Source: Croceivirga sp.
GTDB lineage: Bacteria; Bacteroidota; Bacteroidia; Flavobacteriales; Flavobacteriaceae
Length of the DNA stretch: 64,000 bases
Assembly: GCA_028281025.1 (NCBI GenBank)
Contig: JANQKR010000047.1
Location: forward strand, 53,842-117,841
Direction: 5' to 3'
Of the stretch, positions 57,926 to 64,000 are shown piece by piece. Numbering within the stretch: position 1 is the first letter of the stretch; every line of letters starts with the position of its first letter. The notes beneath the pieces are model-generated. The model saw nothing but the letters and a program-made list of their open reading frames with translations, ran no database searches and had not been told where the DNA came from. The translations under genes and the position numbers were made by a program.

Positions 57926-58594
57926 CTATATAAAACCCCTGTTCTTGGCTGCAAGGATTAAAGCAAGGTCGTTTTCCTTTTCGGTACCAAAAAGGGATTT
58001 TAAATGTCGCTTTCTATTTTCGATGGAAGAGGAGGAAAGCTCTATATGTTTCTCCAAATCCTTGGTTTTGGTACCAATGGATAGGTGGTAGAGAATTTTT
58101 TTATCGTTTTCGTCCAATGTAATGTCATTGGACATTTTTTTGCGGATGGCCCCCAGGGCTTTGGAAGAATAGTACGGCGGTTGGGTAGTTACCGTTTTAA
58201 CGGCCTGCTCCAGGGATTTGGGGTCAATATCGGTCTTTACCATATATCCATCCGGATCCACGGATTTTAGGATACTGTTTATACGATAGTTGTCACTAAA
58301 GGAAGACATGAAGATGATTTTGGATTCCGGAACCAGTTTTCTGGCCAAAATTCCCAGGTCCTCACCATTGTTGGGTTGTTCCTCATTGGGGGGAAACAGT
58401 TGCACATCAAGAAATATAATATCGTATTTAAAGGAATGGAGTGATTCCTCTATCTTTTGCTTTCCACCTTCATAGGTATTGGCCGTATCCACAATAATAT
58501 TATGGTCATCAAAAACAATCCGCTCCAAAATGAATTTATAACCCAACATGGTCATTTCATGATCGTCGACCGCTAAAATCCTAAGTGTTTTCAT
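57926..58594 (-). CDS. NarL/LuxR-type response regulator
   Basis: Response regulator of 222 residues, partner of the overlapping TPR sensor kinase. The receiver has Asp10-Asp11 (AVDDHE), phosphoacceptor Asp63 (IIFLDVQL) and Lys120 (YMVKTD), so it should be phosphorylatable. An unusually long acidic loop (FPPNEEQPNNGED) follows the phosphorylation site. The C-terminal helix-turn-helix (ILYHLSIGTKTKDLEKHIELSSSSIENRKRHLKSLFG) is a LuxR-type domain. Target unknown. Confidence 0.92.
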   Translation of the reverse strand: MKTLRILAVDDHEMTMLGYKFILERIVFDDHNIIVDTANTYEGGKQKIEESLHSFKYDIIFLDVQLFPPNEEQPNNGEDLGILARKLVPESKIIFMSSFSDNYRINSILKSVDPDGYMVKTDIDPKSLEQAVKTVTTQPPYYSSKALGAIRKKMSNDITLDENDKKILYHLSIGTKTKDLEKHIELSSSSIENRKRHLKSLFGTEKENDLALILAAKNRGFI

Positions 58595-60711
58595 CCCTTA
58601 TCTATGAATTGTGCATCTGCAACAGTGGTACGTATGGTTTTGGGTTTTGGATGTCGTTGTTTTAAATCGATGTTCGGGATTTTGATATTGACCGTCGTTC
58701 CCATTGAAGGTTCGCTCTCAATAGCAAACGTTGCCCCCATCTTTTCAACACGTGAATTAATATTTTTTAGCCCAATACCTCTTTTCCCTTTGGACTTTCC
58801 AAAACCGATTCCATCGTCCTGTATTGTTAAATGTAGTAAATTTTTGTTTTTCAGGAAAGCCACCCTAATGTTTTTGCATTTGGCATGTTTTACGGAGTTC
58901 TGTAACAGTTCCTGGGTAATTCTATAGGTATTGATTTTAATGTCACTATCCAGGCCATCCCAGTCAAAGGTATCCGCATATTCAAAGTGTATGGCGATAT
59001 CGGAGGATTGTTGTACCGTTTTTACCAAATCCTTTATGGAAAGAATAAAATTGTGCACCTTTTTGTAGGCCGCCGCACTGAGCTCATGGGAAATGGTCCT
59101 GATTTCCTCTTCCAATTCCTGAAGTTTTACGATGAGTTCCGCACGTTGTTCAATCGCAGAGGGATCGTCGCGTTCGTTCAATCCGCTTAGGACCAGTCGT
59201 ATGCCCAGCATTTGGCCCAAAATTCCGTCGTGGAGTTCTTCGGAAACCCTTTTTTGTTCGGATTTTTTGCCCTCTTCCATTTTGCCGTGCTGGGCCAGCA
59301 TAAGACTGTAGATTTCTTGATTGCTCTCCTGTTGTTTTTGATTGAACTTTAATCGCTGGTTACTGATCCGTTGGGAAATGATGACAAAAATTCCGATACA
59401 AATAACCAAAAGCCCAATGGAAATCCCCGCCAATAGCTGTGTTCGTTTGGCCAGGGATTCGTTTTTTTCAATGATCTGGTCGGTCTCCATTTGGATGCGG
59501 GCAAATTTGTCCTGTATGGTCCGCTCCTCCAGGTGAAGTTTCTCGCTGAGATTAAAATAGGCCTTGGCATGGGCCGTACTGTTTCGTTTGTCCAGGGTGG
59601 TCAGCAATTTAAGGGAACTCAATAGACGGTCGTTGTTTTGGGTCTCCTTGGCAATTTCTATGGCCTGCAACCCGCTTTGTACCGCTTGGACCAAATCTCC
59701 CCGGCTTGCCAGAATTTCCGCTATGAATTGATGGTTTCTGGCCTGGAAATACCTGTTATCCAAACTGTCCAGAATGGTGGTGGATTTGGTGATTTGATCC
59801 CGAAGGTTCGTATAATCAGTACTACCGTTCTTAAAATCACTATAGGCACTGCTGGCCAATACCTGGGCATAGAGCCTAGGGTTCTTAAAGTAAAGACTGT
59901 CTTCCTGTTTTAAAGAGTTGAACATTTCAGAAGCCTTCCCATAATTCTTGCTTCTTAAATAGGTGGAAGCAATGTTATTGGTAGTCCTTGTTCTATATTC
60001 ATAACGCTTATTGGGCGCGATGGACTTGATATAGGTCTGTGACTTCAGGTGATATTCCAGGGCCTTGTCAAATTTTTCCAATCCGTTTTGGATAATACCC
60101 AACAGGTCGTAACTAGTGAATAGATATTCTTTGGAGTCAAATTCCTCAAACAGTTCAATGGCCTTTATGGCATCCTGCTCCGCACCCACATAATCCTTGC
60201 TTTTTTCCTTAGTGTTGGCCATGGCGTACAGCATCCGGGCAGGATAGTCCCGATGGGTCCCTTCCAAATCGGCCTTGGAAAACTGGATATAAGCCTCCCG
60301 ATACTGGTAATAAGCACTGTCCGGGGATTTGTTTTTGTGGAAGTCCGCCAAATCCCAATGGGCGAGACCATGGGCTTTGTGATTCCCAGTTGCTTTTGCG
60401 GCTTCCAGCAATGCGGCATTGGCCGCCCTAAAATTAAGGGAATCATTGATAAGGAGACTTTGGTAGGAGATTTTGGCCAGGGATTCGGTTTTGTAGGCCT
60501 TATCCGAACTATTTAAACTCAGGACATAGGCCTTTTGGAGCAAATTGGATTTTTGGGTCTTGGTCATGGCCGCACTGTCCCTAACCCAGTTAAGCCAGAC
60601 GTTTACACTATCGGTAACCGTTTCATTCCCAACCGTGGTACTATCGGAAACGGGGGTATTGCACGCAACATACGCAAAGATTATCAATAGAATCAGTATG
60701 GTTGGCCTCAT
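58591..60711 (-). CDS. TPR-containing sensor histidine kinase (HisKA_3 type)
   Basis: Sensor kinase of 706 residues. The N-terminus MRPTILILLIIFAYVAC resembles a lipoprotein-like signal (Cys17). About 370 residues of TPR-like helical repeats follow (YVGAEQDAIKAIELFEEFDSKEYLFTSYDLLG and similar), then a transmembrane helix near 455-475 (LLAGISIGLLVICIGIFVII), a coiled linker, and HisKA_3 with the phospho-His in SEELHDGILGQMLGIRLVLSG. HATPase N-box TQELLQNSVKHA and GIGLKNINSRVEKMG are intact. It overlaps its regulator by 4 bp (ATGA). Confidence 0.9.
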   Translation of the reverse strand: MRPTILILLIIFAYVACNTPVSDSTTVGNETVTDSVNVWLNWVRDSAAMTKTQKSNLLQKAYVLSLNSSDKAYKTESLAKISYQSLLINDSLNFRAANAALLEAAKATGNHKAHGLAHWDLADFHKNKSPDSAYYQYREAYIQFSKADLEGTHRDYPARMLYAMANTKEKSKDYVGAEQDAIKAIELFEEFDSKEYLFTSYDLLGIIQNGLEKFDKALEYHLKSQTYIKSIAPNKRYEYRTRTTNNIASTYLRSKNYGKASEMFNSLKQEDSLYFKNPRLYAQVLASSAYSDFKNGSTDYTNLRDQITKSTTILDSLDNRYFQARNHQFIAEILASRGDLVQAVQSGLQAIEIAKETQNNDRLLSSLKLLTTLDKRNSTAHAKAYFNLSEKLHLEERTIQDKFARIQMETDQIIEKNESLAKRTQLLAGISIGLLVICIGIFVIISQRISNQRLKFNQKQQESNQEIYSLMLAQHGKMEEGKKSEQKRVSEELHDGILGQMLGIRLVLSGLNERDDPSAIEQRAELIVKLQELEEEIRTISHELSAAAYKKVHNFILSIKDLVKTVQQSSDIAIHFEYADTFDWDGLDSDIKINTYRITQELLQNSVKHAKCKNIRVAFLKNKNLLHLTIQDDGIGFGKSKGKRGIGLKNINSRVEKMGATFAIESEPSMGTTVNIKIPNIDLKQRHPKPKTIRTTVADAQFIDKG

Positions 60712-60755
60712 ATACCGAAAGTTGCACTGTAACAATTTACCTACATACAAGATAC

Positions 60756-60789
60756 AAAAAAACCCCAAATGTTAAAATTTGGGGTTTTT
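60756..60789 (-). terminator. Intrinsic terminator of the 47-residue lipoprotein gene
   Basis: Stem CCCCAAAT/ATTTGGGG extended by A/T pairs, with T runs on both sides. It lies between the small lipoprotein stop and the start of the TPR kinase, so the lipoprotein is transcribed separately. Confidence 0.8.
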
Positions 60790-60808
60790 ATATATGGGAT
60801 AAAGATTT

Positions 60809-60952
60809 TTAATCTCGGCCAACATCGCCTGCATTATTGCCATCAGGAGAGTCTATATACAGTTCCTCTTGACTTGCGGTACTTTCTGCTTCACAGGAAA
60901 ATAAGCCCAACGAAAATACCGTTATTGCTAGAATAGTAAATACTTTTTTCAT
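60809..60952 (-). CDS. Very small lipoprotein (47 aa), unrecognised
   Basis: Basic MKK start, hydrophobic core FTILAITVFSLGLF, and lipobox LFSC (Cys20). The mature lipopeptide would be 28 residues, acidic and rich in Ser, Glu and Asp (EAESTASQEELYIDSPDG). A longer frame extends 29 codons upstream with no signal-like residues, so this ATG is used. It sits between the TPR kinase and the LytTR regulator, with its own terminator. Function unknown; a signalling or structural lipopeptide is possible. Confidence 0.62.
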   Translation of the reverse strand: MKKVFTILAITVFSLGLFSCEAESTASQEELYIDSPDGNNAGDVGRD

Positions 60953-61094
60953 AATGATTCCATTTTTTGAGGGGTTATAATTTGATTCAAGGTGGAAATT
61001 AACATACAGCCCTTCCCAACCCCCCTTATACTTGGACATTCAATGTAGTTGGCCCACTTTTAAGGGTAAACGGACCAGTTTGGCAAGAATTCTT

Positions 61095-61826
61095 TTAATT
61101 AAAGGTGTTAATGGCGTTTTTGGAGAGCAATGTTTTGAGCTCATCGATTTTTCTCCTATAGGTTTTGGAAAAAGGTAAGGTGCTTTTGCTGTTTTTTAGG
61201 GAACAGGTGTTCTTACCGTAGTTTATCCTGGAAATGAACTTAATATTAAGGATATAACTTTGGTGTATCCGCACAAAGTTTTTGGGCAAAGCGGATTCAA
61301 AGGTCTTCAAGGTTTTGTATGCGCTGATTTTTTGACCGTTTCGCATAAAGAAATCCGTGGAGTTGTTGTCTGCCTTCAGGTATAGGATATCATTGGTGTC
61401 CAAATACTGGTAATCGTTATACGTTTTTAGGCAGAGTGTGGTGGGCGGATGTTCCTTGGGAATTTGCTTTCGGAGCTTAAAAATGGTCTTGCGTATCTCA
61501 AATTCGTTGTGGGGCAGCAACCAATAATCGAAAAAGCCCCCTTTTATGGCATCATAGGCATAGGCCTTGGTCTGGGAGACCGCTATCAATACTGGAATTT
61601 TATCCAGGTACTGATGTAGCTGCATGATCATTTGGAAGAGGAGGTTGGCGTTTTGGGAAAGGTTTACAATGACCAGATCGGGCAGCATTTTAAGGATAAG
61701 GTTCAACCCATCCTCTGCGGTGCTGACCGTACCCAAATGGTAGAAATCGTTGTACTCCTGCAACTGCAATTGCAGCTGCAGATTTGAGGCAGCGTTTGTA
61801 TCTATAATGGCGTAAGAGTGTTCCAT
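61095..61826 (-). CDS. LytTR-family regulator with degenerate receiver domain
   Basis: Protein of 243 residues. The C-terminal LytTR DNA-binding domain is well formed (LKADNNSTDFFMRNGQKISAYKTLKTFE, RIHQSYILNIKFISRI). The N-terminal domain has the length and strand pattern of a receiver, but the phosphoacceptor position is Asn55 (LVIVNLSQ) where Asp is expected. The conserved Lys position is Leu104 (DYWLLPHNE), and only one of the acidic pair (Asp9) is clear. It is probably phosphorylation-independent. The ATG at 61826 is preferred to the TTG two codons upstream. Confidence 0.88.
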   Translation of the reverse strand: MEHSYAIIDTNAASNLQLQLQLQEYNDFYHLGTVSTAEDGLNLILKMLPDLVIVNLSQNANLLFQMIMQLHQYLDKIPVLIAVSQTKAYAYDAIKGGFFDYWLLPHNEFEIRKTIFKLRKQIPKEHPPTTLCLKTYNDYQYLDTNDILYLKADNNSTDFFMRNGQKISAYKTLKTFESALPKNFVRIHQSYILNIKFISRINYGKNTCSLKNSKSTLPFSKTYRRKIDELKTLLSKNAINTFN

Positions 61827-61924
61827 CCCCAAATTACTGATTCCAAGGTACTACCAGAAATCAAAACCTTGTTGCGTTTTTACCGCAAAATATCTGGGGT
61901 TTTTACACAAAAATGGCCTGTTTT

Positions 61925-63469
61925 TTACTGATTTAGCTCAAAAGCACCCAAATCCGGGGCCATGGTCCTGTCATTGCCCAAAATATCCAACGGGATTTCA
62001 AGGGCGGTTTCAAGGTTTCCCAAGTCCAGGATTTCGGAACCGGGAGTGAGGTTAAAATTGTTTTCGGCCACATCCAAAAAAGAGGTGGATGGATTCAAAA
62101 ATACATCCCGGAACAGGATCTGGTTTTCGAAATCATAGAGGGGATTGTTGGCAAAATCCCCACGGGAATCCCTAAAACGGATAGAGCAGTTTAAAAATTG
62201 GTAGTTGAAACTACCTTCCCCCAGATTGGAAAACAGCAGTTCCACATCCCGGTTACCATCAATGATGCAATTGGAAAACAAAGCCCTGTCAAGGTCTTGG
62301 GTCATCAACTGACCTGATGGCAGCGCAATGACATCGTCTATCAATAGGGTAGGACTGTCCCGGAAAGCAAAGCGCCAATAATTGGCAATGGTACAGTGCT
62401 TAAAAACATAATCACCGCCCAAATTGCAATGCAGGGAAACGGCTCCCGCATTGCCAAAAATCGTATTTGTTGCTTCTACCTTGGCATTCCTTGCCCATAG
62501 GTTTCTGTTGGAGCTGTTGTGTATTTGGGTGTTGGAAAGTGTGAGGGTAGGGGTTTCCAATATGCCGTCCCCATCGACCAGGAGCCCAACCGTGGCGTTC
62601 TTTACGGTGAGGTATTCCATGGTATTGCCAATACTCCCGGAGGACAGCCAAATGGTTCCCCATTGCCCAGGGGTATCGCTAAAATCGGGTTCCAGGCGAT
62701 CCCCTTCAAAGATGACCTCGTTTTCCAAAGCTTCCCTATCCGTACTCAGGCTTCCCTGGACCTGCAAGGAACCGCCGTTTCCTACCAGGATTCCGGAGTC
62801 TTTATGAAAATGGACCCGTGTTCCGGCTTCCATGCTAAGCGTGCTGCCCTCTGCCACCGCCGCATAGCCATAGATTACGTAGGGCTTTTCCCTGGTGAAC
62901 TGGAGCTCATCATCTTCAAGGATAAATCCCTCGATCCGTATTTCATTTCCAGCTTCATCCAGTGCAAGAAGCAAGGTTTCCCTACTGCCATCACTTTGGG
63001 TTCTGGGATAAAGGAAAATGGCATCACGGACCAGGGTGACCAATGCTACCTCCTGGTAGTTCCCGGTTTCACCGAATAGAATGCCATCGGTATTGAGAAA
63101 TTCATTTTCCCCCGTAGGCCCCACATCAAATGTAGTTTCAATGAAAACAAATAAACTATCCTGAGCCAGTAGCGGTACATTCTCAAAGCTGTTCCCCGCC
63201 ACTCCATCAACATTGAGCCTATAACTACTTTCCGTTCCCCTTCGTAGGCCTACCTGGGGGATGCGGATGTCTACACCACTTCGGTTATACACTTTTAGCA
63301 TATAGGTGCTACTGCCAATGTTGGTAAAAACGGTATCGAGGAAAACGGTATCTTTAGAAAATTCCAGGGTTCCCGTGGTGGGGGTGAATTCAAAATCCTC
63401 GCGACAGGAGGCAAGGGCAATCAAAAACAGTACGGCGACCGTCCAAAATATATTTTTCCAAGTATTCAT
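61925..63469 (-). CDS. Secreted lipoprotein with right-handed beta-helix
   Basis: Predicted lipoprotein of 514 residues: lipobox LASC (Cys22), then a beta-sandwich-like region (about 30-190, DTVFLDTVFTNIGSSTYMLKVYNRSG) and a right-handed parallel beta-helix (repeats such as TMEYLTVKNATVGLLVDGDGILETPTLTL, LWARNAKVEATNTIFGN, RALFSNCIIDGNRD). Such folds bind or cleave polysaccharides; no catalytic residues can be assigned. The C-terminal DILGNDRTMAPDLGAFELNQ is a common end of such proteins. Its ATG overlaps the thioesterase stop by 4 bp. Confidence 0.85.
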   Translation of the reverse strand: MNTWKNIFWTVAVLFLIALASCREDFEFTPTTGTLEFSKDTVFLDTVFTNIGSSTYMLKVYNRSGVDIRIPQVGLRRGTESSYRLNVDGVAGNSFENVPLLAQDSLFVFIETTFDVGPTGENEFLNTDGILFGETGNYQEVALVTLVRDAIFLYPRTQSDGSRETLLLALDEAGNEIRIEGFILEDDELQFTREKPYVIYGYAAVAEGSTLSMEAGTRVHFHKDSGILVGNGGSLQVQGSLSTDREALENEVIFEGDRLEPDFSDTPGQWGTIWLSSGSIGNTMEYLTVKNATVGLLVDGDGILETPTLTLSNTQIHNSSNRNLWARNAKVEATNTIFGNAGAVSLHCNLGGDYVFKHCTIANYWRFAFRDSPTLLIDDVIALPSGQLMTQDLDRALFSNCIIDGNRDVELLFSNLGEGSFNYQFLNCSIRFRDSRGDFANNPLYDFENQILFRDVFLNPSTSFLDVAENNFNLTPGSEILDLGNLETALEIPLDILGNDRTMAPDLGAFELNQ

Positions 63470-63864
63470 CCGTTGTTCGTGAAAAGCTGTTGTACTTCTT
63501 CCGGGACACGTACGGGTTTTAGGGTTTTGGGATGCAGGGCACACCATTCCGTACTAGCCATAACCAATAATTTCTTGGTTTTATTGTCCCTCATTTCCAC
63601 TTTACGAACGGAAATAGGGCCTCTCCACGCCTCAACTTTGGTGCTGATTTCAATGCGGTCGTTGAGAACCGCACTTCCGTGATAGGTAATGTTGTGGTTT
63701 CGGACCACCCATATCAATTCTCCCTGGAGGCTTTTCTTGACCTGGTTTTCCCAATGTTCCCTGGAGATATCCTGTATCCATTCCACGTAGCGCACATTGT
63801 TTACGTGCTGCAGGGAATCCAAATCATGGGTTTGCACCTTTACCGTTTTAGTGTAGGTGGACAT
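63466..63864 (-). CDS. Acyl-CoA thioesterase, 4HBT hotdog family
   Basis: Predicted thioesterase, 132 residues. The family signature is THDLDSLQHVNNVRYVEWIQD (catalytic Asp14/16), followed by RNHNITYHGSAVLNDRIEISTKVEAW. Intact single hotdog domain. It overlaps the beta-helix lipoprotein gene (ATGA) and lies 1 bp after the cyclotransferase stop, so all three may be one operon, although their products share no obvious pathway. A second, distinct hotdog gene lies at 13 kb. Confidence 0.9.
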   Translation of the reverse strand: MSTYTKTVKVQTHDLDSLQHVNNVRYVEWIQDISREHWENQVKKSLQGELIWVVRNHNITYHGSAVLNDRIEISTKVEAWRGPISVRKVEMRDNKTKKLLVMASTEWCALHPKTLKPVRVPEEVQQLFTNNG

Positions 63865-63865
63865 A

Positions 63866-64000
63866 TTACTTTTTTAGAATTTCCACCTCAAAAAGCTTGT
63901 TCCAGTTTTTTCCAGTTACAAAAAAAGTGTTTCGTCCATGGTGGTAGGCAACACCATTTAAAACATCCACACTGGCATGTTGCTCCACCTTGTCCTTCAA
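63866..64000 (-). CDS. Glutaminyl-peptide cyclotransferase, C-terminal fragment at window edge
   Basis: Only the last 44 codons lie in the window. They read VDVLNGVAYHHGRNTFFVTG and KNWNKLFEVEI, matching the end of the secreted five-bladed glutaminyl-peptide cyclotransferase family (WNxLF motif), which converts N-terminal Gln to pyroglutamate. The start and catalytic region are outside the window. It is upstream of the thioesterase on the same strand. Confidence 0.8.
   Translation of the reverse strand: MKDKVEQHASVDVLNGVAYHHGRNTFFVTGKNWNKLFEVEILKK

Noticed and set aside
57870..57950. Imperfect direct repeat TATAAAGCCCCTGTT / TATAAAACCCCTGTT
   Set aside because: One copy is in the coding end of the response-regulator gene; two short imperfect copies are not enough to support a function.
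61745..61800. Palindromic CTGCAATTGCAG-type stretch as an operator
   Set aside because: It lies inside the LytTR gene and is explained by repeated Leu-Gln codons (LQLQLQLQ).

Overview
The window is chromosomal DNA of a member of the Bacteroidota, most likely a marine-type Flavobacteriaceae; I cannot name the genus. The grounds are: several promoters of the Bacteroidota -7 type (TAnnTTTG); families found mainly in this phylum (DUF4835, DUF6913, DUF5686, DUF6503, PorP/SprF); a bacillithiol redox protein (YtxJ); and the phylum-typical order bamD-rpoZ-coaBC-DUF4835-recN. I see no rRNA, tRNA, CRISPR array, prophage or intact transposase. Most of the window is dense core genome with many 1-13 bp gene overlaps.

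Layout. 0-7 kb (minus strand): 5' part of monomeric isocitrate dehydrogenase, an orphan transcription unit, rplS, trmD, an acetyltransferase, a coiled-coil membrane protein, a long-form GAPDH and a DegP protease. 7-10 kb (plus): cell-wall cluster dapF, acetyltransferase, mltG and a lysozyme-like protein. 10-13 kb (minus): a RsmI-like methyltransferase, LMW phosphatase and dnaA. 13-22 kb: mixed housekeeping genes, including ribD, prmC, a LOG-family protein and ligA. 23-33 kb (plus): DUF6913-dapA, bamD-rpoZ-coaBC-DUF4835, recN, fabI, then glycosyltransferase-YbbR-coaE. fabI and the glycosyltransferase gene are separated by a MITE-like element. 33-35.5 kb: a two-component pair.

35.5-36.3 kb is the one clearly accessory-looking stretch. 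It is gene-free and holds two REP-like elements, eight 22-bp tandem units and a long imperfect palindrome. 36.3-43.7 kb is a tightly packed eight-gene minus-strand run (gluconokinase, miaA, ion channel, exonuclease/GIY-YIG protein, PLP-binding protein, DUF1015, 3-hydroxyacyl-CoA dehydrogenase, Gfo/Idh oxidoreductase). 43.7-57.7 kb holds pcm, DUF5686, smpB, lipoproteins, a PorP/SprF-SPOR-like protein, a TetR regulator, clpB, ytxJ and glyA. 57.9-61.8 kb is a signalling block: a response regulator and its TPR sensor kinase, a 47-residue lipoprotein, and a LytTR regulator whose receiver lacks the phosphoacceptor Asp. The window ends with a beta-helix lipoprotein, a thioesterase and the 3' end of a glutaminyl-peptide cyclotransferase gene.

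I found no convincing new defence or biosynthetic system. The items most worth a second look are the orphan promoter-to-terminator unit between rplS and icd, the repeat island at 35.6-36.3 kb, the recurrence of -7 promoter boxes only 4-5 nt before start codons (possible leaderless mRNAs), and the 58-62 kb signalling block.
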